A stretch of DNA of 13,569 nt from Irpex lacteus (taxonomy: Eukaryota; Basidiomycota; Agaricomycetes; Polyporales; Irpicaceae): positions 1-13,569 of the forward strand of contig MQVO02000238.1 in the NCBI GenBank assembly GCA_001986395.2. The letters are read 5' to 3'. Position 1 is the stretch's first letter, and the number at the start of each line of letters is the position of its first letter. The position numbers and the translations under genes are program-made. Below are positions 6,889 through 12,027 of the stretch, in pieces. Below the pieces are notes generated by a model, which saw only the letters and a list, made by a program, of their open reading frames with translations, was not told where the DNA came from and searched no databases.

Positions 6889-7027
6889 TAGTATATTAGA
6901 CTAGTGAGGGGACTTTAACCTTTACGGCGTAGAAGCCACATGTTAAGCGAAGCTGTCACTCCTAAATACTGATTGTTTAGTATATTAATTAGTTTAATAC
7001 TAGTGGTGGGACTTGAACCTTTAAGAC
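6889..7027 (-). repeat. Duplicated tRNA-3'-end-like sequence
   Basis: Two related blocks lie about 95 bp apart. On the plus strand they read TATATTAGACTAGTGAGG then GGACTTTAACCTTTA (6892-6924), and TATATTAATTAG ... CTAGTGGTGGGACTTGAACCTTTA (about 6982-7023). On the minus strand each reads like a tRNA T-loop and acceptor (AAAGGTTCAAGTCCCACCACT). For the left block, bases around 6955 (AGTGA) pair with the tail over only five positions, and the T-stem has mismatches. I see no complete cloverleaf. They are best read as decayed copies of one tRNA 3' half. Confidence 0.45.
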
Positions 7028-7119
7028 CTTTTTGTCAACGCAACATAAATTAAAAAGGAGGGGGAGGACTAGGTTTACTTTTATTGCTTCAGGGCACAAG
7101 TTAATTCTTTTCTTTTCTA

Positions 7120-7364
7120 TTACTTGAGTAACTCCTCTGTAGAAAGATATTACTCTTGTTTGAGAACTATCATATAATACACCTCCTGCACAAATAAATA
7201 GTCCAGGTGAAACTAGTCCTTTAGCTAATCCTAAGTTAATAGCACCTTCCCCCAAAAAAACTAGTTAGAATTATTTCTAATTCCTAGTTTTTTGGGTTAG
7301 CTTGTATACTGTTACTAAAAACAGCTAAAAGATAAACTGCAGCTTGAGAAACTGAACTAAACAA
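7120..7364 (-). pseudogene. nad4: nad4 fragment C, split by a hairpin element
   Basis: Minus strand. Part one (7364-7297) encodes LFSSVSQAAVYLLAVFSNSIQ. Part two (7249-7120) encodes EGAINLGLAKGLVSPGLF, then ICAGGVLYDSSQTRVIS and FYRGVTQV. Together they are a continuous piece of complex I subunit NAD4 with the family's conserved L.HG.VSPGLF..GG.LYDR..TR region. The usual His before G is Lys here. Between the parts lies hairpin copy 8. Taking out exactly 46 bases (7250-7295) would join the parts in frame and at the family's usual spacing. After TQV the frame continues into unrelated sequence, so the gene is truncated. This is the same protein region as fragment B at 3385, with a clearly different sequence. 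Confidence 0.85.
7249..7296 (+). repeat. Palindromic hairpin element, copy 8, inside nad4
   Basis: Full copy (CCCCCAAAAAAACTAG ... CTAGTTTTTTGGG) differing from copy 1 only in homopolymer lengths. It interrupts nad4 codons between a Ser-Ile-Gln and a Glu-Gly-Ala-Ile motif. This is the clearest case of element insertion into a coding sequence in the window. Confidence 0.9.
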
Positions 7365-7560
7365 AAAACTAATAATTTCTATTATTTTTGTAGAAATAAT
7401 TATAACCTTTAATTAATCTCAACCTGAGGATGAGATTTGCAGGGTGATAAAAGGCCATTCTGCAGGTTAAAGTACAAATTTCATTATAAACAAAGATGAA
7501 TAGTAAATGAGGAGTAGGGTTATTTAAGGAGACCTGCACTAAGTTGTATCGGCATTAATT
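7365..7560. other. Spacer with two stem-loop regions
   Basis: AATAATTTCTA near 7372 pairs with TAGAAATAATT near 7391 with one mismatch. At 7415-7437 AATCTCA and TGAGATT form a 7-bp stem, and nearby AACCTG (7421-7426) can instead pair with CAGGTT (7463-7468), while GCAG (7439) pairs with CTGC (7460). It looks like structured RNA or intron remains. No known RNA family was recognised. Confidence 0.35.
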
Positions 7561-7794
7561 TAATTAAATATAAAAAGTTACAAAAACATTCTTCAATAAA
7601 AATATAATTAACCTACAAAATAAACAGGTGGTGGTTACTCCTATAATTGCTTACGATAATTGCGATCTTTTAAAATTAAAAATTATTTTTCTTCCTATTA
7701 AAAAAGTATTAAAGTTAAATTCATTGTTTGATTACTATAAAGTAAATTATTTTAAAAAGTAGTCAAAAGTGATTATCCACTACTATCCTGTTAG

Positions 7795-7855
7795 ATAATC
7801 TCCTGCCTGATGCCGCCTTCGGAGGCCTCGCATCCGACGGTGGCTATCATCTCCT
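7795..7855. other. GC-rich island with hairpins
   Basis: In a spacer that is otherwise mostly A and T, this stretch is mainly G and C. GATGC at about 7809 pairs with GCATC at about 7830 and encloses GCCTTCGGAGGC, itself a GCCT/AGGC stem with a TCGG loop. Both strands stay open for about 20 codons, so coding cannot be decided. It resembles the GC clusters of yeast mitochondrial DNA in character, not in sequence that I can confirm. Confidence 0.5.
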
Positions 7856-8357
7856 TAAAAATAAGCCTCCCTCTGAATAAGTGTGTACCCCCTTACTATT
7901 AATATTGCTATAACCATAATAACCCGATAATTATAAATATTGTATAACTAATTAGGTTAAAATTATAAACTATTGTTCTCCCCTTTTTTTTTATAAATAA
8001 AAAAGGATTCAAGTAAAAACTTTTCCACCCTATTGATTTAATAACAATAAACACTATTGAATATAACTACCTAATTTTTAATAAACTAAGCTGTTTAGGG
8101 TTATTTACAACTGCGCCTAATATAATCTTGAATAAAAACAACCTACAGCTAAAAATTAAACACTGTTGTTCATAACACCTATAAACTATTATTATATTTA
8201 TGATAATTTTATTTAGTTAAATTAAAAATTATTTTTCTTCCTAGGTTTACTTTTATTGTAAAAATTTTTCTTTTTATAATTCTCTATAATATTATACATA
8301 TAAACTTAATCCAATAGAGAAGGAATAATCTCTAAATAAATTTAAAGATTCTCCCTC

Positions 8358-8403
8358 CCCTATTCTTTTATTTTATATTTTTTATTTTTTGTTTTTAAAT
8401 TTA
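8358..8403 (+). repeat. 45-bp direct repeat, left copy
   Basis: CCCTATTCTTTTATTTTATA ... TTTTTTGTTTTTAAATTTA. The second copy at 8900-8943 differs by one missing T. The right copy begins exactly at the end of trnF. Together with the inverted repeat just inside, it brackets the atp8-trnI-trnF block. Confidence 0.85.
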
Positions 8404-8471
8404 TGTTTAAGAAAATAAAATTTATACTCTCTTATATAATTAAATACTTTTTTTATTTAGATATATAAAAA

Positions 8472-8519
8472 TAATTAAATAATAAGTAACTAAAATAATA
8501 ATTAAATAATTAAATATTT
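8472..8519. repeat. 48-bp inverted repeat, left arm
   Basis: The 48 bases from TAATTAAATAATAAGTAACT to ATTAAATATTT are the exact reverse complement of 8947-8994. The loop between the arms (427 bp) carries atp8, trnI and trnF. Such arms could allow the block to flip by homologous recombination. The right arm overlaps the nad2 3' coding frame. Confidence 0.85.
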
Positions 8520-8607
8520 ATAAAATTTTAAAGTTCTATAAATCTATTCCTTATATTAAGGGATAAATAACTTTTAATTAAATTAAATTTATAATAAATT
8601 TGGGGGA

Positions 8608-8745
8608 TTAATACCATTTTTCTTTTTAAATCAATTATTTTACGGTTATATAATCTTATTCGCCTTATTAGTATTAGTTTCATGAGTAATTTTACCATAT
8701 CTTTTACAGTTACAAATCGTGAGATTATTAATAACTAAATTATAA
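8608..8745 (+). CDS. atp8: ATP synthase subunit 8, start altered
   Basis: A small membrane protein of the F0 part of ATP synthase. The frame reads LIPFFFLNQLFYGYIILF then ALLVLVSWVILPYLLQLQ, IVRLLITKL and TAA. That is the standard fungal layout: a short N-terminus, one transmembrane helix and a basic tail with RL.I.KL. Trp is coded by TGA, showing code 4. The family normally starts Met-Pro-Gln-Leu. Here the three codons before Leu are replaced (GGG GGA precede TTA), and there is no ATG. TTA 8608, ATA 8611 or ATT 8587 could be unusual starts, or the gene may have lost its 5' end at a junction. The listed start is where similarity begins. Length is about 45 codons against about 48-53 in relatives. 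trnI follows after 7 bp. Confidence 0.8.
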
Positions 8746-8752
8746 TATAAAT

Positions 8753-8825
8753 AAGTCTATTATTTAATGGTTTAAAATATCTCCTTGATAAGGAGGCAAT
8801 AGATGTTCGATCCATCTTAGACTTA
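8753..8825 (+). tRNA. trnI: tRNA-Ile (anticodon GAU), first copy
   Basis: Complete cloverleaf. The acceptor AAGTCTA pairs with TAGACTT. The D-arm is ATTT ... AAAT. The anticodon stem TCTCC/GGAGG holds the loop TTGATAA, giving anticodon GAT. The T-stem AGATG/CATCT holds the loop TTCGATC. The discriminator base is A. It lies between atp8 and trnF on the same strand. A second, different trnI with the same anticodon is at 10944. Confidence 0.93.
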
Positions 8826-8827
8826 AA

Positions 8828-8901
8828 GTTCCCATAGCTTAATTTGGTTAGAGCAATAAATTGAAGCTTTATTGATAAAAGTTCAAGTCTTTTTGGGGAC
8901 C
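8828..8901 (+). tRNA. trnF: tRNA-Phe (anticodon GAA)
   Basis: Complete cloverleaf. The acceptor GTTCCCA pairs with TGGGGAC. The D-arm is GCTT ... GAGC with TTGGTTA in the loop. The anticodon stem ATAAA/TTTAT holds TTGAAGC, giving GAA. The T-stem AAAAG/CTTTT holds TTCAAGT. The discriminator would be C instead of the usual A, probably because the direct repeat copy starts right at the 3' end. Two bases separate it from trnI. Confidence 0.92.
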
Positions 8902-8943
8902 CTATTCTTTTATTTATATTTTTTATTTTTTGTTTTTAAATTT
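8900..8943 (+). repeat. 45-bp direct repeat, right copy
   Basis: Matches 8358-8403 apart from one T. It starts at the last base pair of the trnF acceptor, so the trnF 3' flank has been replaced by repeat sequence. Confidence 0.85.
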
Positions 8944-8946
8944 AAA

Positions 8947-8994
8947 AAATATTTAATTATTTAATTATTATTTTAGTTACTTATTATTTAATTA
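8947..8994. repeat. 48-bp inverted repeat, right arm
   Basis: Exact reverse complement of 8472-8519. It overlaps the start of the nad2 3' fragment. Either the repeat derives from nad2 coding sequence, or the open frame through it is a by-product of low complexity. Confidence 0.85.
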
Positions 8995-9113
8995 AATCTA
9001 TTTATATTAATAAGAGTATTTCTTATATTTTATCTTTTAATATTATTTTATTAATATCTTTTTATTTTTATTTACCTTATTTATTAGAAGGTTTATATCT
9101 TTTATTATTATAA
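8956..9113 (+). pseudogene. nad2: Probable nad2 3' end
   Basis: An open frame ending in TAA 9111-9113, whose last base is the A of the nad3 ATG (TAATG). This one-base nad2/nad3 overlap is common in fungal mitochondria. The product ends with [19 protein letters not shown] and [12 protein letters not shown], hydrophobic as expected for the last helices of NAD2 but without a strict motif. The N-terminal part of the frame lies in the inverted repeat, and the rest of the gene is not here. Codons are TTA/TAT-type like nad3, in contrast to the nad2 N-terminal piece at 6399. Only about 50 codons remain of a gene that normally has around 500 or more. Confidence 0.55.
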
Positions 9114-9505
9114 TGTTTCATATTTATCTTTATTTAAGTCCTATTGTTGCTATTTTATTAATATTAATTAATTATTTTATATCTTTAGATAATTCTTATA
9201 TTGAAAAGAAAAGTCCTTTTGAATGTGGTTTTACTTCTTATGAACAATCTAGATCTTCTTTTAATGTTTCTTTCATTTTAGTTGCTATCTTATTTTTACC
9301 TTTTGATTTAGAAATCTCTTCTCTTTTACCTTATGTTATCTCCGCTTATAATAATAATCTTTACGGTTTATTTATCTTATTATTCTTTTTATTTATTTTA
9401 ATACCCTTTAATAATCCAGCCGATATCTTTTTATTGCTGGAGGAGGTGACCCTGTACTATACCAACACCTATTCTTCCAAACAATTCTATATGTTATTCC
9501 TCTAG
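9113..9505 (+). CDS. nad3: NADH dehydrogenase subunit 3, replaced C-terminus
   Basis: Complex I subunit 3, a small three-helix inner-membrane protein. It starts at ATG 9113, overlapping the nad2 stop by one base. The conserved core is present: [19 protein letters not shown] (including the family's Cys loop), then [20 protein letters not shown] and [19 protein letters not shown]. After about residue 100 the family has a short acidic segment (usually GF.FE) and a tail. Here it is replaced by [19 protein letters not shown] and more, which is the wrong-frame reading of a cox1 exon fragment starting near 9421. So the last 25 or so native residues are lost, and about 35 foreign ones are added up to the stop. 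Codons are strongly TTA/TAT. Whether this chimera works is unknown. Confidence 0.85.
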   Translation: MFHIYLYLSPIVAILLILINYFISLDNSYIEKKSPFECGFTSYEQSRSSFNVSFILVAILFLPFDLEISSLLPYVISAYNNNLYGLFILLFFLFILIPFNNPADIFLLLEEVTLYYTNTYSSKQFYMLFL

Positions 9506-9759
9506 TTATTATGCCTTCGGGTTTCCGGTTTAACGCATTTTATTCACTCTATGCAAAGCGATTTCCTAACGCAGTAGCTCCAAGTCAATCATTTCTTGAA
9601 TGGCTGATTGGGTTTGCTGTAGGCGATGGTAGCTTTGTAGTTAACAGCCGAGGAACTGCTGTATTCGTGATTACACAACTTACTGAAGATATTCAGGTAC
9701 TTCTGAACATTATTTTTGTTTACAGGGGAGAAATAAAAGTTAATATATTAATAAATTAA
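9436..9759 (+). pseudogene. cox1: cox1 exon piece plus LAGLIDADG intron ORF, truncated
   Basis: The frame overlaps the nad3 tail in another frame. It begins [13 protein letters not shown], a hallmark of cytochrome c oxidase subunit 1 that is normally followed by WFFGHPEV. Here intron sequence follows without a stop ([18 protein letters not shown]), then a LAGLIDADG motif in WLIGFAVGDGSFVVNSRG and FVITQLTEDIQVL, a typical endonuclease first repeat. It stops shortly after RGEIKV, so the second repeat is missing. The exon-intron boundary falls after the codons for HLF, a plausible group I insertion point. Leu codons are mostly CTA in the exon part. This is a different intron position from the fragment at 1699-2060. 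Confidence 0.85.
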
Positions 9760-9830
9760 GAATAAATATAATAAACTGTTTGAACTATACTAATATTTCT
9801 AATATGTAAGATTAAAGAATATAAATATAA

Positions 9831-10220
9831 TTAATTACTATTTATACAATTAAAGAATATATAATTTGAACTCTTAGTTAAGGAGCGTAGCGAGTGAGTG
9901 GAACGAGGGATACTATAGATTAAAATAAACAAAAATCTTCTTTTCTTAAACTCTTTAGCATTAACCACAATACAACTTGTAGTATTATTACTTCTACCGA
10001 ACCCTCCGTATAAACAATTTAATAATAATTTAGCAATCCATCTTTTTGCCCCTTTTGACTCAGCTTTAACTTTATATAAAGTATTTACATAATCAGAGAA
10101 AATATCAACTTTCTCACAGGAGTAGCCTCCTTTAATAATAAATTGATATTCAGGAATTAAATTTTTAGCCATTTTCAACTCTTCAGAGAAATAAATAGCA
10201 GTCCATTTACCTACCTCCTT
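9831..10220 (-). pseudogene. dpo: Plasmid-type family B DNA polymerase, palm-domain piece
   Basis: The minus strand from 10220 encodes WTAIYFSEELKMAKNL, then KGGYSCEKVDIFSDYVNTLY and AKRWIAKLLLNCLYGGFGR. The last block is polymerase motif B (K...LN.LYG.FG) of the protein-primed family B polymerases found on fungal mitochondrial linear plasmids, where they copy the plasmid from a terminal protein. The usual Ser in motif B is Cys here. Similarity fades after NAKEFKK (about 9945), and the remaining frame, including the mini-repeat at 9880-9909, is probably not native. Motifs A and C are absent. There is no start codon, and TAA 10221-10223 closes the frame. It is on the same strand as, and in protein order with, the exonuclease piece at 12028-13122. 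Confidence 0.85.
9880..9909. repeat. Short GC-rich purine motif
   Basis: GGAGCGTAGCGAGTGAGTGG then AACGAGGG, much richer in G than its surroundings. Similar GAGCG/GAGTGAGTG motifs are common interspersed bits in fungal mitochondrial spacers. It lies in the 3' tail of the polymerase fragment and probably marks its junction. Confidence 0.4.
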
Positions 10221-10259
10221 TTATTTAAATAAAAATAAAAATAAGGAAAGTAGCTACTT

Positions 10260-10308
10260 GTTCCATTAAAAAAAATAATGGTTCAATCGAAGCATTAGAT
10301 AATGGAAC
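10260..10308. repeat. 9-bp inverted repeat
   Basis: GTTCCATTA (10260-10268) and TAATGGAAC (10300-10308) are perfect complements enclosing 31 bases that contain GGTTCAATCGAAGC. It overlaps the ATG at 10302. A hairpin or a decayed tRNA acceptor are both possible. No further arms fit. Confidence 0.45.
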
Positions 10309-10520
10309 TCCCTCTTCTATCCTTTTTTTTTATTAAAAAAAAAGGGGAAGAAGATTTTAGTTGGTTTGTAGATGAGGATGGTAAGATGATAGACTATAAT
10401 AAAAAGATTAATGTTTTTGAAGCTGTACAATTATTGCACCACTTTCTAAACAAAAAGTATGGTATATCTAAGGAAACGGTTAAAGAAATAAAATTTATAT
10501 CTAATATTTTTTTATTCTAA
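10302..10520 (+). CDS. Unknown ORF, 72 codons
   Basis: Starts at ATG 10302. The first ten residues come from a T-run and an A-run (LLSFFFIKKKGE) and may be spurious. The core reads SWFVDEDGKMIDYNKKINVF then EAVQLLHHFLNKKYGISKET and VKEIKFISN. It is acidic and soluble-looking, with a likely helix in the middle, and is not recognised. Its central part (DYNKKINVFEAVQLLHHFLN) looks loosely like EYKFNILEFSLMLVSYLN in the ORF at 11338, so the two may be related pieces of one plasmid protein. It lies between the two polymerase pieces, on the opposite strand. Confidence 0.4.
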   Translation: MELPLLSFFFIKKKGEEDFSWFVDEDGKMIDYNKKINVFEAVQLLHHFLNKKYGISKETVKEIKFISNIFLF

Positions 10521-10943
10521 CAGCTGTGTAATTGTAAGACTCTATTAAAATTTTATTTACTTTATATTTTTATACTTTACTTTGTTGAAGACTATTAAAA
10601 TTATAACCTCTCTACTTAAACATTTTTTATTTTTTTATTTCTTTATTTTTATTTATTGAATATAATAATCTAATTATAATATTTTATTTTAAGTTTTAAT
10701 TTTAATATTATAAATTTAATTTATTTAATAAAAGGAATGATGTGAATATAATTGGCACTCATATATCTAGATGTTATGTTCCGAACTCCTGAAGAACCAC
10801 GGTTAAGTGTGGTGGGATCAGTAGGAACAGTAAGTAATATGACAAGGAGGTGTGGCGACCTGACGTTTAAGTACATACCAATTTTATTTTTGGGTTTATT
10901 AACCCCCTATGAACCTTTTAATAAAGCTAAATATAAATTAATT
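10521..10943. other. Spacer with one GC-richer block
   Basis: 10521-10745 is nearly pure A/T. 10752-10870 is much more balanced (for example GTTCCGAACTCCTGAAGAAC and GGAGGTGTGGCGACCTGACG) and is open in one frame from TTG 10752 to 10958. The product shows no motif, and its end runs into the tRNA at 10944, so I do not call a gene. The block could be part of an intron core or another gene scrap. Confidence 0.4.
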
Positions 10944-11014
10944 AAGCCTATGATTTAAAGGTAGAATAATTTCTTGATAAGGAATCTGTAGAAGTTCGAA
11001 TCTTCTTGGGCTTA
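10944..11014 (+). tRNA. trnI: tRNA-Ile (anticodon GAU), second copy
   Basis: The acceptor AAGCCTA pairs with TGGGCTT (one G-T pair), with a short D-arm around AAAGGTAGAAT. The anticodon stem ATTTC/GGAAT holds TTGATAA, giving GAT. The T-stem AGAAG/CTTCT holds TTCGAAT. The discriminator is A. The anticodon loop equals that of the copy at 8753, but acceptor, D and T arms all differ, so this is not a recent duplicate. Confidence 0.88.
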
Positions 11015-11050
11015 TTGTCTTTTTTTTTTTAATTATTCTTTTAATCCCAA

Positions 11051-11126
11051 CCCAAAAAAAACTAATTCATCCGCAATTATTAAAATTTAATTTAATTAAA
11101 TTAAATTAGAGCCTAGTTTTTTTTGG
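11051..11126 (+). repeat. Compound hairpin element, copy 9
   Basis: Outer arms CCCAAAAAAAACTA and CCTAGTTTTTTTTGG, as in the 46-bp element. The loop is replaced by a longer insert starting ATCCGCAATTATT, containing a self-complementary AAATTTAATTTAATTAAATT and ending TTAGAG. The near-identical compound form at 11940-12027 shows this is a stable variant. An A-run and GGAGGG follow at 11130-11148. Confidence 0.85.
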
Positions 11127-11337
11127 TTTATTAAAAAAAAAAGGAGGGTAAAGGTAATAATGATTGTTACAGTGATAAAAATTAAATATATAATAATATA
11201 TTGTTAGACCACTGTCTTTCCCCACTCCTCACCTACTTTTGTCTTTTTCTTATGCCTTTTTATTTTCTTTATTTCTTTTTTTTTTAATTATTAAAAAGAA
11301 AAAGACAAAAAGGAAAAAAGAAATAAAATAAAAAGGG
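11127..11337. other. Spacer with two interleaved inverted repeats
   Basis: TTTTGTCTTTTTCTT (11237-11251) is complementary to AAAAAGAAAAAGACAAAAAG (11293-11312). CCTTTTTATTTTCTTTATTT (11255 on) is complementary to AAAGAAATAAAATAAAAAGG (11317-11336) with small gaps. The order is A, B, A', B', so both stems together would make a pseudoknot. The arms are simple T/A-rich sequence, which weakens the case. Confidence 0.4.
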
Positions 11338-11888
11338 GTGGTTGAGGATAAAGGGCAGATGGTAGATTTTTTTGACAATTTCAATCATAAGGATTTCCTT
11401 AATAATGAAAATATTTCTTATGGATTAACTATAAATACAGAAAATGTATTGGAATATAAATTTAATATCTTAGAATTTAGTTTAATGTTAGTTTCATATT
11501 TAAATATTAATCTCCCTGGTACTGCAGTGAAATTGAATATGTTAGCTAGATTAGTAGGAGGATACGAGTTAGATAAAGCACCTGCTTTATCGAATGTTTT
11601 ATTTGTGTTTGAAGATTTAACTTGGGTATATTTACAAGGAATATTATCTAAAGTTAATATAAAATTAAGTAGTGGTAGTACAAGTAAAAAAATTTACTGT
11701 CTACTGTTCAATTTTATTTAAGTAACTTCTTAAATATCTTTGGATACTCTGCTGATGAGGTATACCAAAGTTTTATAAGTAACAATAAAAAAAGTAATGT
11801 TATACTTTATAATCAAGACTCTGAAAGAGGATTTTTAACTAAAATGATAATAAAGTTTTTAAATGATACTATAAATAATATAAATTAA
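11338..11888 (+). CDS. Unknown ORF, about 180 codons across one frame break
   Basis: Opens at GTG 11338 and runs to TAA 11719-11721. The frame one base over is then open from about 11709 to TAA 11886-11888. One more T in the TTTT at 11712-11715 would join them. The first part contains VEDKGQMVDFFDNFNH, EYKFNILEFSLMLVSYLN and LPGTAVKLNMLARLVGGYEL. The second contains NIFGYSADEVYQSFISNNKK and RGFLTKMIIKFLND. No membrane helices and no family recognised. Codons are TTA/AGA-rich, as in the polymerase pieces. It is enclosed between the polymerase fragments and next to hairpin copy 10, so a linear-plasmid protein is a reasonable guess, no more. Confidence 0.5.
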
Positions 11889-11939
11889 AACATAGAAGAA
11901 TTAAAAAAAATAAAGATATTAGAAAGAATAATCGGCACT

Positions 11940-12027
11940 CCCCCAAAAAAACTAGTTAGAATTATTTCATCCGCAATTATTAAAATTTAATTAAATTAAA
12001 TTTTAATTAGAGCCTAGTTTTTTGGGG
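11940..12027 (+). repeat. Compound hairpin element, copy 10
   Basis: 88 bp. The left arm CCCCCAAAAAAACTAGTTAG and right arm CCTAGTTTTTTGGGG match copy 1. Between them lies the same ATCCGCAATTATT ... TTAGAG insert as in copy 9, with an inner palindrome AAAATTTAATTAAATTAAAT then TTT. It directly abuts the 3' end of the polymerase exonuclease piece and supplies its last codons and stop. Confidence 0.9.

Larger units (their letters stand above)
7561..8600. other. Long AT-rich spacer, no gene recognised
   Basis: About 1 kb without a supportable gene. It holds a GC-rich island at 7795-7855 and several dispersed direct repeats: AAATTAAAAATTATTTTTCT plus TCCTA at 7673-7697 and 8219-8243; CTAGGTTTACTTTTATTG at 7069-7086 and 8241-8258; TTTTTCTTTTTATAATTCT at 6362-6380 and 8265-8283. 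It also holds a 45-bp repeat at 8358-8403 and the left arm of a long inverted repeat at 8472-8519. Three different repeats follow one another between 8219 and 8283, which suggests step-wise recombination. Confidence 0.6.

Noticed and set aside
10752..10958. Plus-strand open frame over the GC-richer block
   Set aside because: It starts at TTG, overlaps the tRNA at 10944 and shows no motif. Described as spacer instead.
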